The notes: a model not told the origin generated them from the sequence alone. Shown: positions 1 through 9,300, numbered from the stretch's first letter. The stretch is DNA of 10,772 bases from Entrophospora sp. SA101 (GCA_958430865.1 CAUDNR010001801.1:1-10772); one strand, 5' to 3'. Numbers and translations are program-made.

Positions 1-351
1 ACAGGATTTTTGATAAGATTTAATATAGTTTTGCCATGGTTTCAGCAATTACTAAGGAGGTTTCGCCCACAACCTTAGACAGGTCTTTTGGAAAATTTAT
101 TTTTATTATTGATTCCTTAATTCCTTAGAAATTCGCTATGCAATAACATTTCAAAATGTATATTAGTATTACAGCAGATTATCTTCTGAATATAATTCTG
201 GTTTTTTTTTGTTTTTATTTCTTTTATTTTTATTTTTATTTTAAAAATGGTAAATTTTCCCTTTCAGTATTCCATGTAACATCCATTAAAAAAACTGTAT
301 ATACATATAATGATATTAATTAGATTTGTTGATCTACTTGTATGACACCCC
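1..351. other. AT-rich stretch without a recognisable gene
   Basis: I see no coding region here on either strand. The only structure noted is a small inverted repeat, CTAAGG (52-57) with CCTTAG (73-78), and a T-rich tract around 198-243. The open frame that crosses the right edge on the minus strand is antisense to the transposase remnant beginning at 352. The sequence just left of 352 carries a TGA in the transposase frame and no family similarity, so the transposase is truncated here rather than continuing further left. Confidence 0.6.
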
Positions 352-1150
352 CAATCTTGGATGCAACGTTCAATATTCCAATCATGGATTAAACAAGTTG
401 ATGAAAAAATGCAAAGACAAAGAAAAAATATTTTACTATTGGTTGATAATGTTCTTCTCATCAATTAGAAGAAGGTGAAGTGTTAAGTAACATTAGATTA
501 CAATTCCTCCCACCTAATACAACTGCCCACCTTCAACCAATTGATCAGGGAATAATTCATTCCTTTAAATCAAATTATAGAAAAATGTTATGTAAAGATA
601 GGATAAATGCATTTGATCAATTTCAAGAACATGGAATGGAATTTCCTATTTTAAACATCTTAAATGCAATTGACTGGACTGCAGAATCATGGAAAAATGT
701 AACTGATGATGTAATTTACAGATGCTGAGTATTCTGCCTGATGAAGAAATAATTAACAATGATTTAATTGATGATAATATTGAGATAGAAGATGAAGTTG
801 TCCAATCACTTGTTGATCAAATGAATGTTGATGATGACATCACCATCAATGCAAGTGATTACATTGATATTGATGATAATTTAGAAACAGGTGAAATGCT
901 TAATGATGATGAAATTATTGCAGCAGTCCAAGAAGCTCCTGAAAACGAAGAAGATGAAGATGACATGACTCCAATATCCAGCAAAATCACTTTAGAGTGC
1001 ATTCAAAGTTTGCATGATTACTTGCAACAAAATGATGACATAAAAGTAGCCAATTCATTTGTTACAGGTTTAAGAGATTTAAAATGGAAAATCAGTAGAA
1101 AACATGCAGCTTCTTCAATACAAACTAGCATGGATATCTATTTAGAATAA
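352..1150 (+). pseudogene. pogo/Tigger-type transposase remnant (DDE_1 C-terminal half)
   Basis: This is the C-terminal half of a Tc1/mariner-superfamily pogo/Tigger transposase (DDE_1, CENP-B/jerky-like), a nuclear cut-and-paste enzyme. It begins at SWMQRSIF (from 352). It then shows LLVDN with the second catalytic Asp at 445-447, and LPPNTTAHLQPIDQG with the third Asp at 543-545, both hallmark motifs of the family. An acidic Asp/Glu-rich tail follows (about 722-1000), and the gene ends at TAA 1148-1150. The N-terminal HTH/CENP-B DNA-binding half and the first catalytic Asp are absent. The frame breaks twice: near 451-456, where one extra T would restore DNVSSHQLEEG, and near 725-728, where one extra G would restore CWSILPDEE. 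The family call is firm; the copy as read cannot encode an active enzyme. Confidence 0.88.
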
Positions 1151-1714
1151 ATTTTCTTTTTTGTTTTTTTCAAGAATTTACATAATAAAAATATTTAAAA
1201 TTATATCATATAAAGCAATAGTTTTGGAGAATAAAACATATGATTTTCAATACTTTAATGTCTAGATTTTATTTCTTTTGTTTAATCTAAATCATGATCA
1301 GCAAAAACATTTTATTTAAAATTTAAAGTCATGTGTTTTTGATAAGTCAGTTCTCTCAATAAGTCGGTCCATCATACACAGCTATTCATGACCAACTTAT
1401 CGAGTTTACCTATGTATTACTGTCTTTTTCTAAATTCCATAATTTTTTGTCGATTTTGCAAATTAAATTTCTTTGTGTAAAGTTCTGTTTGGTTTTTGGT
1501 GCGATCAATGTTTTCACCTTATTATTATTAAGCAAATTTTGATTCGTACAGCAAATATTCTGTTTATTAAAGAGTTCTTTGCAATCTGCAAGTTCCTTGC
1601 CATTTGCCTTGCCTGTTGTTTGCAATGAACTTTTGCTCCCCAATTTTTTTTTTATTCAAAAAAAGGTTCATTATTAATTTAGTCGAATAAAAAATATGTT
1701 GATTGTTGATCATC
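1151..1714. other. non-coding AT-rich interval between two transposons
   Basis: No convincing gene is visible. AATAAA at 1147-1152 and AATAAAAAT near 1184 could be polyadenylation signals of the former pogo transposase. The 77-codon open frame on the minus strand at 1410-1643 has no family features and is low in complexity. The interval contains the small CAGT...ACTG structure annotated separately, and ends at the outer edge of the TIR at 1715. Confidence 0.5.
1348..1422. repeat. possible pogo-type termini (CAGT...ACTG with inverted binding-like sites)
   Basis: An imperfect inverted repeat is formed by ATAAGTCGGTC (1359-1369) and GACCAACTTAT (1390-1400), matching at 10 of 11 positions. It lies inside a 75-bp segment that starts CAGT and ends ACTG, the terminal bases expected of pogo/Tigger elements. 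The site CTCGATAAGTTGG (minus strand, 1404 to 1392) resembles CTCGTTATAACGG in the clear pogo terminus at 10676. It could be the right end of the transposase remnant at 352-1150, or an internally deleted derivative. No flanking TA duplication is visible, so the call is tentative. Confidence 0.35.
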
Positions 1715-1779
1715 TGGGACATGGACAGCAAAAAAGGCCAAATTTTTATAAAATGTGTTTTTGAGAAAAAGGGTATTAA
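1715..1779 (+). repeat. terminal inverted repeat, copy 1 (65 bp)
   Basis: This copy reads inward as TGGGACATGGACAGC, then an A-run, GGCC and an AT-rich part ending GGGTATTAA. It matches the reverse complement of 9301-9365 along its whole length, with three substitutions and one single-base indel. It matches the reverse complement of 4441-4472 only over the outer 30 or so bases. It is one of the two long TIR copies proposed to have recombined. Confidence 0.85.
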
Positions 1780-1814
1780 GTTTTTTATTATGAAATTTCC
1801 ATAAAAGTAAATTG

Positions 1815-1867
1815 TGTCCCAGAAAATCCTAAAATAGAAAATTGATGATGATCTTGTCCCAGAAAAT
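1815..1867. repeat. subterminal 13-bp direct repeats (TGTCCCAGAAAAT)
   Basis: Exact copies of TGTCCCAGAAAAT lie at 1815-1827 and 1855-1867, 40 bp apart. Their first nine bases (TGTCCCAGA) are the reverse complement of TCTGGGACA at 1714-1722, the very edge of the adjacent TIR. Arrays of this kind next to a TIR are often transposase-binding sites; that role is inference. Confidence 0.55.
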
Positions 1868-1985
1868 TAAAAAAAATAGTTGATTTTTTAAAACAATAAA
1901 ATATATAAAATAAATAAATATATAAATATATGACAAATTAATAAATAACAATAAAGATAAAATTTCTAAAAAAATCATGGTCTAG

Positions 1986-4200
1986 CTACAATGGGTTCTG
2001 AACAAATGATATCTTTTTTAATAGGATTTTGCACAAAGTCTCATATTTCATCATACAAATACCACTGTCTAGTTGGGGTTCCAATTCATCCTCTAAAATT
2101 ATAGAATCAAATCTAAAGTCATGATTTTTTAAAAGACAGCTATAATTATCAGGTTCATCATGTTGTTTTTTATATTTCACCCAACCTGGATGTTCTTTCT
2201 CAAAAGTAAAATGATGCATTTTTGATATATTAGGAAGCTTTTTAAAATATTTTGAGAGAAAGTTATTCCATTGATAGAAATTAACTTTCTTTTCATTATT
2301 ATCATAAACAGGTTGTGCCAGATTATACATAGATCTAGTTGACTCATGGACAACTTGAACTAAATCATCAATGTCATCAACATCAGATTTTCTCAATCTT
2401 AATTTTATTAATCCAAAAAAACCATCTGGTGCAAATTTAGTATGCCCAGGTACCATAAAAGAGTATGTAATTTTTTCATTGTATCCATTCATAACTCGCC
2501 AAGTCAAATACCATAGCATTGCATTATTTTTATTTTGACCAGAACAATTATCAGCATGAATGGTTATATTTTTTTCACCCATCCCATATTTTTTAAAATA
2601 ATGGTGCACCATAGAGATTACTGCATCAGCTCCTTTTCCTACTGAATATTTTTCAGGAATTAGAAAATTTACCTGAAATTAATGAAAAAATATTAATATA
2701 TTTTTTTAAAATTTTTATTTTTAAATGAAATATACTTGTTCTGGAATAGCTTCATTGCAAATACCAAATAATTGCACTTTATACAATGATTTGAAAAATG
2801 TATTTCCTAATTATTTTTTGTATAAATTAGTTTTAGTTAAATACAATTAATTTTTATAAGAAAATAAATCAACATACTATTTGCTGTGATGAAACAGGTA
2901 ATTGTATTTGTTCAGCAAAATCCCAAGAAATATGAGCATTTATATTAGATGAGCATGGAATAATATCTTAATCAACAATCATTGAAGTATTATTTCTATA
3001 TTTTAAATCTTCCTTTGCATTTTGAATACAATTCCTAAGAGATTTAACAAATAAGTTAAATTAATAGTATATATTGAAAAAAAATATTTGAATTGATACC
3101 TATAATAATCTCTCTCTTCATTTGACCACCTAATATGTTCATTCCAAACTTTTACTCTTTTTTCCTTTTCAGCTGAGGTCCAGAGAGTTGAATTGAACCT
3201 CATTTCTTTACACAATTGACAAAGATCAGTTTGAGGGGATAGGAATTGTATTTCAGGAAGATATTTTTTATAAGAAACAGAAAGCTCTGGAGTTTCAGCA
3301 ATATTATTTAGGAATTCATCATGCATTCTTGTATAATTTTCTTTTGTAGATAAATAAATTATAGGTTTTGTATCTCTTTTAAAATGACAGCCTAGTAAAT
3401 TCAAAATTATTAATAAATATTTGATAATATAAATTATTTTTATTTAAAACTTACCTGGAAATGGTAAACCATGTAAAGATGCAAAATTTTTAATAAATGT
3501 AAGTATTTTTAATATGTTATCAAAAGAAATTGCATTAGGTGGTTTTTTTCTTTTGTTTAAATGTGTTACTGGGATAATATCATTATTTTTATAATGTTTT
3601 TTTAAATTTTTAATCTATTTTCTGATAAATTATATAAATTCAAAAAAGCATTAGCACATATTTTAACTCCATCATAAATATATTTTAATGTCATATAATT
3701 ATTGATTGTATTCATTGGATTCCTTATTGAAGTTGAGACAACCCCAATAAAAATATATTTTGTTCATTCTTATTTAAATTGTTATAATTTTTATATCTTA
3801 ATATAGCACTTTCTTGATCAATATTTGTTAAACAATCTTTATTACAACATTTTGTTTTTAATATATTTAAAATATAAGCTTTTGATTCTTCATTTTTTTG
3901 ATCTATTTTTTCTTGTGTTGTTACTAATTCATCAGAATCTATTTCAACTGAATTTTTGCAATAAATATTTCTAAATTTTTGAATTTCTAAATCTGAAAAA
4001 ATACTACCATTTGTGTTATCAAGTTCATCATCAGAAACTTCTGACTCATCAGTCTCATCAATGCCAATGATATCTTCTGCTTGAATATCCAAAGGAGAAA
4101 TAAAATTATTTTGAAGTTCTTGGAATTCTTCATTTAATTCTGATAATTCTGGGTGGGTTTTGTCAAAAAGGTTATTATTTTCAGATAAAATATTACTCAT
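1986..4200 (-). pseudogene. DUF7869-like transposase-related protein, five exons, degraded
   Basis: Exons on the minus strand: 4200-3455, 3391-3100, 3034-2878, 2806-2736 and 2672-1986; introns are 63-71 bp with GT/AG ends. The predicted product is about 651 residues if single-base lesions are discounted. Order of features: acidic N-terminus; a Cys cluster (KCCNKDCL); KNFASLHGLPFPG; FLSPQTDLCQLC; HISWDFAEQ with a candidate first Asp at 2922-2920; FGICNEAIPEQVNFL; HADNCSGQNKNN with Asp at 2552-2550; and GHTKFAPDGFFGLIK with Asp at 2426-2424. The family is widespread in eukaryotes as repeated transposon-like genes. A D-D-D RNase H-type catalytic triad is my inference. I preferred ATG 4200 (MSNILSEN) over an upstream ATG because it begins the compositionally normal part. 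Lesions: -1 near 3742 (G run), -1 near 3605 (A run), TAA at 2970-2968, and a missing G at the 2878/2877 splice site. The family name is from memory. Confidence 0.78.
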
Positions 4201-4440
4201 TTTTTTTATTATTATGTATGATGGGTAAAAAAAAAATTTTAATTTGGATATTATCAAATTTGTACATTTCTTTGTAGATCATCCCGGAAATTTGGGTCAT
4301 TGCACGAAAAAGGTGTTTTTCAAAAAACGAAAATATCTAACAACTTTATTAAGTAAGCATGGGTATGTTTCTAAGCTCAAATAATTCCTAGGCACATAAT
4401 GCATGTAATCATGTTACTATCTCAAAAATGATCAGAAATC

Positions 4441-4472
4441 AAAATTCGGCCTTTTTTGCTGTCCATGCCCCA
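4441..4472 (-). repeat. terminal inverted repeat, copy 2 (short form)
   Basis: Read on the minus strand from 4472, it begins TGGGGCATGGACAGC and continues through the A-run, GGCCGAATTTT. Its outer 31-32 bases are identical to the third copy (9365 inward), then similarity stops. It marks the 5' side of the DUF7869-like gene and directly abuts hAT coding sequence at 4473. Confidence 0.85.
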
Positions 4473-4593
4473 ATATATGAGATATTTAGGAATGATTAAT
4501 TTAGAATCAACAGATGGAGAAAATATTTTTAATCAAATAATATCATTTTGTAATGACAAAGAAATATCTTCTCAAAGAATAATTCATTTTGGA
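4473..4593 (+). pseudogene. hAT transposase internal fragment (continues the 9366-10192 gene)
   Basis: From ATG at 4477 the plus strand reads MRYLGMINLESTDGENIF and continues to RIIHFG at about 4593. This is the stretch that follows the first catalytic Asp in ZNF862-type hAT transposases, normally continuing to a second SDGA motif, which is missing. No start or stop belongs to it. On the left it abuts the TIR at 4472; on the right it runs into the C-terminal end of gene 2, whose minus-strand stop codon (4584-4586) overlaps it. It is on the opposite strand from the hAT N-terminal part at 9366-10192. Joining the two through a shared ATA gives VNNIPYMRYLGMINLES, as expected for an uninterrupted gene once one base near 9389 is discounted. 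Confidence 0.72.
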
Positions 4594-5311
4594 AGAGCTC
4601 TACCATGAATAAAACCAGAAAACTCTCCTTCAACTGGCCATTGGAATTCAAACCAATTTGAGATTCCAGGAATTACAGGTTTTTTTCCTTCTTTATGCTT
4701 ACGATCAGGCTCAATATTTGCAATTGATGTTCCTTTAATCATTTTGGCAGCTTTTACTATATCTTCTCCTTCAGATATATTATGTCCAAGACTAACATAT
4801 CTTTTAATTGCATGTGATATCTGTGGAATTAAGGAAAAGACAAGCATTTAATTTTATTTATAATAAATTTATTACTATATATTAATTTTATTTATAATGA
4901 ATTTATTATTAGCAATTAATTATAAACCTGAGCATGATGTGAATCTATTGTTGTTTTGGCTTCCCCTGCTTCCAAAAAAGTCCAGCTATGAACATCCACC
5001 CCATACCAAATTTTCCAATTTGAAATCATAGCCATTAATTCAGAGCAATGATAATGTGCACCATTATCAGATAGAATTTTTATCCACTTTGGTTTTTTTT
5101 CAAGAGTATTAAATACAACTTCAAAACATGAGGCAGTAAACCAAGCATCTTGGGCTGTATCTGAGGACCAGTGATCAAAAGCTTGAATTTCTAAATCATT
5201 GTTATGTTTGGTATACACTAACATTGAATGTAGAGTCCATCCAGATTTCCCATAAAAATCAGATTTTGCTTCACGAGCTGACTGTGGTAAAATCTTCATT
5301 TTATAATCAAC

Positions 5312-6454
5312 TACAATGATTGCACCCTCATCATCAAGAGAAAGCAAGTTAGCATTAAATTGAGCATTAAGGTATGTCTTTCTTGCCTGATGTGACCAAT
5401 AATACTGAAGCTTATTTCTGTTATTAATAATTTGTTCTAAATCATTTGGCATAACCTGCATTAATTGATGAAACCATTTTGATATCTTATTGCATTGTTT
5501 ACAATTAGAAATATGGGAATTGGTACATTGTCCAAAAGCATATGGAAGGCAATGCTCAAGACATTCAACATGATAAGTGTGTCCTAGGCAATACACTTCA
5601 AGTTCTTTTTCATATTCACATTTTAAATGATGTTGGATGGATTCAAGTTCTGCAATTAATTGATTCTAACAGTATATGAAATTATTTCAGTATATGATTG
5701 TTAATTATAACTACTATAAAGCATTTACTCACCTGATGACCTTTTTCATTTATTTTCCCTAATATTAGGGTTTTCACATCATCAAATACACCATACCCAT
5801 ACTCAAAACAAATGCCACACAAACCCCCATATCTTCCTTATATACAAAAGAACCATCATTCAAGCATGTTAAAAATGTTGTTCTTTTCATTCCAGATGGA
5901 TGTTGTTCAAAGTATTTTCTCCACAATGTTTCTTTTTGATCTTTCAAATATTTTGCAGGTTCACCAGTTTTTTTATTTACTCTGTAAGAACTTAAATTGA
6001 CAATATTTTTACAAAAAAAATTTCAAATTGTCTTTTAGCTTCTTCTGTAATTCGAATTCTTGTAATTGTTGGTTTTTCAGTTACTGCACATCCTGGACCA
6101 TTAACTTTGAAATGTAATCTTGCTTTGGATATTGTTTTAGATGAGACCTATTTTATTCAGATAAGTATAAATTATCATTAATGGCATTACTATCAATAAG
6201 AATATTAATATGTTTATGTACATCCTAATGAACTTAATGGATTGTGATACTAATGATGTTTTTTTTTAATGAAATAACAAGATTCAATGGACAGAATAAT
6301 TTAAAATTCAATGGAAAAACAAATTAATTGGATATACTTTATTGTAAATAATCAACATCAAAGTATGATGTTATTAAACAATATTAATCCTAATGAAGTT
6401 ACTCAAAATTTTTAAAGTTCTTTAAAAATTATTTCTAACAAAAAATCATCATCT
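5312..6454. repeat. 1,143-bp tandem duplication, unit 1 (gene-proximal to the catalytic exon)
   Basis: This unit is followed immediately by an apparently identical copy at 6455-7597 with a constant offset of 1,143 bp. I found no indel and no substitution in the parts compared. On the minus strand it holds part of intron 2, all of exon 3 (6147-5733), intron 3 (5732-5666) and the start of exon 4, and it stays joined to the rest of exon 4 at 5311. The unit's left edge is codon 95 (Val) of the exon 4 frame counted from 5596, two codons before the first catalytic Asp. No repeat longer than one base is visible at the junction. Confidence 0.93.
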
Positions 6455-7290
6455 TACAATGATTGCACCCTCATCATCAAGAGAAAGCAAGTTAGCATTA
6501 AATTGAGCATTAAGGTATGTCTTTCTTGCCTGATGTGACCAATAATACTGAAGCTTATTTCTGTTATTAATAATTTGTTCTAAATCATTTGGCATAACCT
6601 GCATTAATTGATGAAACCATTTTGATATCTTATTGCATTGTTTACAATTAGAAATATGGGAATTGGTACATTGTCCAAAAGCATATGGAAGGCAATGCTC
6701 AAGACATTCAACATGATAAGTGTGTCCTAGGCAATACACTTCAAGTTCTTTTTCATATTCACATTTTAAATGATGTTGGATGGATTCAAGTTCTGCAATT
6801 AATTGATTCTAACAGTATATGAAATTATTTCAGTATATGATTGTTAATTATAACTACTATAAAGCATTTACTCACCTGATGACCTTTTTCATTTATTTTC
6901 CCTAATATTAGGGTTTTCACATCATCAAATACACCATACCCATACTCAAAACAAATGCCACACAAACCCCCATATCTTCCTTATATACAAAAGAACCATC
7001 ATTCAAGCATGTTAAAAATGTTGTTCTTTTCATTCCAGATGGATGTTGTTCAAAGTATTTTCTCCACAATGTTTCTTTTTGATCTTTCAAATATTTTGCA
7101 GGTTCACCAGTTTTTTTATTTACTCTGTAAGAACTTAAATTGACAATATTTTTACAAAAAAAATTTCAAATTGTCTTTTAGCTTCTTCTGTAATTCGAAT
7201 TCTTGTAATTGTTGGTTTTTCAGTTACTGCACATCCTGGACCATTAACTTTGAAATGTAATCTTGCTTTGGATATTGTTTTAGATGAGAC
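6449..7290 (-). pseudogene. duplicate copy of gene 2 exons 3 and partial 4
   Basis: The upstream copy of the duplicated exons comprises exon 3 (7290-6876), a 67-bp intron (6875-6809) and a truncated exon 4 (6808 onward). Exon 4 here encodes the same EVYCLGHTYHVECLEH through DDEGAIIV, then leaves the unit and hits AGA TGA (stop 6451-6449), so it lacks the whole catalytic core. It carries the same two single-base lesions as unit 1, at 7156-7163 and 6967-6971. Splicing from the exon 2 donor at 7766 straight to the exon 3 acceptor in unit 1 (exon from 6147) would skip this copy completely, because the duplication begins inside intron 2. Confidence 0.85.
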
Positions 7291-7597
7291 CTATTTTATT
7301 CAGATAAGTATAAATTATCATTAATGGCATTACTATCAATAAGAATATTAATATGTTTATGTACATCCTAATGAACTTAATGGATTGTGATACTAATGAT
7401 GTTTTTTTTTAATGAAATAACAAGATTCAATGGACAGAATAATTTAAAATTCAATGGAAAAACAAATTAATTGGATATACTTTATTGTAAATAATCAACA
7501 TCAAAGTATGATGTTATTAAACAATATTAATCCTAATGAAGTTACTCAAAATTTTTAAAGTTCTTTAAAAATTATTTCTAACAAAAAATCATCATCT
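6455..7597. repeat. 1,143-bp tandem duplication, unit 2
   Basis: Second copy of 5312-6454. Its right end (7597) joins unique intron 2 sequence that leads to exon 2 at 7766, while its left end (6455) joins the end of unit 1. The abrupt switch from TACAATGATTGC (shared) to unrelated sequence on the left of each unit defines the breakpoints to the base. Confidence 0.93.
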
Positions 7598-7765
7598 AGT
7601 TATCAAAATCTGCAGGATTTAAATATTTTGGAGAACTCTTTAATTATAACAACCATCATTAATTCATTAATTCATTTGGCCATCAACATTGCATTGTTCA
7701 ATGTCACCATTGATACAAAACAATGATAAAATGTAGTTCAAATAGGCATATTAAAATAAAATTAC
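7291..7765 (-). other. intron 2 of gene 2 (partly duplicated)
   Basis: Donor AAG|GTAATT at 7766/7765 and acceptor AATAG|GTC at 7291/7290. At 475 bp (1,618 bp if spliced to unit 1), it is much longer than the other introns, which suggests inserted or expanded sequence. It is AT-rich, with a small hairpin formed by AACATCA and TGATGTT separated by five bases near 7496-7514, repeated in unit 1. No coding region is recognisable in it. Confidence 0.6.
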
Positions 7766-9300
7766 CTTGAGTTTTCTTTGAAGTACTTCATATTGAAATT
7801 CACTTGCAATTATTGACAATATTCTTATTTTACCATCATAACCTGTTTTGTTTTGTTCCAATGATTTATTAAAACATTCCCATAAAATATCAACTATAGT
7901 GTAATCTTTTTTTTTTTCACATTCAAAAAGCCATTACTATTTAAAAACTCCAAGGTATCTTGATCAACTGATGGATCAGAGCTTCGAGACCAAAATTCAT
8001 GCTTAAATTCATCAAAAAATTTTGTATTAGTTCAAATCAATGATAATTTTAAGGTGATTTTAAATTCTGGCTCAAGATTGATTTTGCATATACTAATGCA
8101 ATTCTTATTAACATTTGAAAATTATGAGTTTGAATAAAAACTGAATAAAAAATTACCTCTAACTTGTCTATTGAAACGGGTGTTATTTCTGTACATCCAG
8201 TAGCCCTCAACATTGCATGCCATGCTCTCATTTCACATTCACTAAACTCATGATTGTATGGATATAAATTTTTTAACTTTTCATGCAGTTCAATAATTGT
8301 GCTTTTTTGTTCTAGCCAAGATTGAAAAAATTCTTCCCAGTCAATATTAGAAAGAGTTCTTTTTTTCAAATGATAATTGAAAATAGCATCCATAATTTTT
8401 TTATTATTCCAAGATGTAGGTGTGCATCTAGGAATTTTTTCAATTTGAATATTTTGTTTGGTCATTGGATGTTCCAATCCAAACAACTGCATTCCAGTGA
8501 ATTTTTTATAAATTTTTGTATTTTCCCATACTTCTGATGGTGTAGAGCCAAAGAAAAACACTGGTGATTCAATATTATCCATATATATAGAAATCTTGCA
8601 ATGGTCATATTCAACAGTTTGAATAAACAAAGCATATGTTCTCTTATATTCACCTATAAATGAAGAAGTATAACCAATTTTGACACCAAAATCACTCTCT
8701 TCTCCCATGCCAATATCTATAATATATATTAAAAATTTGTCCAACTTTATAGCAAAAGGTTGAAAATCTATATCCTTCAGTGAATCTTCCAATATTTCTT
8801 CGTTATCCCAACCTAAAACCAAAGGACCAGAAAAATTTGTATTTGAATTAGGATTTAGTCTTTTATATAAGCTTGTTATTGCATTACTTGGTGCTTCTTC
8901 TATATCACTAAACTTGCACCCAGAATGACATCTATATCCTGGTAATAAATTACTATTTTCATTGCCTTCAGTAATACATGTATAGTATTGTCTGCCATTT
9001 TGTTCTATGCTTGTTTCCCAACCAACTCTCCTTGGATAAAGTAACACACCTTCTTCTGGTTTACTTTTACTTTTCATAACCCACCATTCTCTTGAATCTA
9101 CGCCATAGTGCAAGTGTGGCTTTATTTGACCTATTGAAATGAGATTTACAGTTAAATTGGGACGGTTAGTCATTTTAAAATTTTTAAAATTAAAATCGAC
9201 TCAATATTATTGTTACTAAGTAATTTTATTATGTTTATTATCCCCGCATTTTACTATTAAAATGTATGTCGATTCTTTCCATTTATCGCGAATTGCGAAT

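Larger units (their letters stand above)
1715..4472 (-). mobile_element. DNA transposon with TGGGRCATGG TIRs carrying a DUF7869-like gene
   Basis: The segment is bounded by oppositely oriented TIRs (1715-1779 and 4441-4472) that share about 30 terminal bases, TGGGRCATGGACAGC then an A-run and GGCC. It holds one spliced gene on the minus strand (4200 to 1986), with about 240 bp of non-coding leader (4201-4440) and about 200 bp of trailer (1780-1985). The right flank beginning at 4473 is hAT coding sequence, but the left flank before 1715 is not. The matching other hAT half instead abuts the third TIR at 9365. The original element therefore probably joined 4472 to a left end equivalent to 9365, and the present left boundary is an inversion product. 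I cannot assign a named superfamily; the inferred target duplication is 3 bp (ATA). Confidence 0.72.
4584..9173 (-). pseudogene. large five-exon transposase-like gene (gene 2) with internal tandem duplication
   Basis: Exons on the minus strand: 9173-8157, 8001-7766, then 6147-5733 (duplicated at 7290-6876), 5665-4928 and 4820-4584; about 881 codons if single-base lesions are discounted. Exon 1 starts MTNRPNLT about 130 bp inside a TIR; it has a Cys/His patch (YRCHSGCKF) and an FYRC-like stretch at residues 203-255. Exons 3-4 add Cys/His clusters (LCGICFEYG, CLGHTYHVECLEHCL, NCKQCNK). Exon 4 has a probable catalytic core: VVDYKMK (Asp 5308-5306), ILSDNGAHYHCSE (Asp 5068-5066), and FLEAGEAKTTIDSHHA (Glu 4972-4970, Asp 4945-4943). 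It most likely acts as a DDE/D-type transposase in the nucleus; the family is familiar but I cannot name it. Lesions: A-run -1 at 7907-7917; in both duplicate copies, -1 in the runs at 6013-6020/7156-7163 and 5824-5828/6967-6971; no substitution-type stop. The 3' end meets a hAT fragment and may be truncated. Confidence 0.75.

Noticed and set aside
52..78. CTAAGG/CCTTAG hairpin as a terminator or RNA element
   Set aside because: Six-base arms are expected by chance, with no adjacent gene end or conserved RNA fold.
264..464. Minus-strand open frame of 66 codons
   Set aside because: Antisense to the pogo transposase motifs SWMQRSIF and LLVDN; no features of its own.
1410..1643. Minus-strand open frame of 77 codons
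   Set aside because: Lys/Asn-rich chance frame in AT-rich DNA, with no motif, no splice context and no neighbouring support.
5812..6000. Plus-strand open frame of 62 codons, repeated at 6955-7143
   Set aside because: Antisense to gene 2 exon 3. It appears twice only because of the tandem duplication.
5312..7597. Duplication as a CRISPR-like or satellite array
   Set aside because: Only two long units containing gene exons and introns, with no spacer pattern: a segmental tandem duplication.
8322..8653. Short open frames on both strands inside gene 2 exon 1
   Set aside because: Out-of-frame shadows of the 339-codon exon, which carries the coherent protein.
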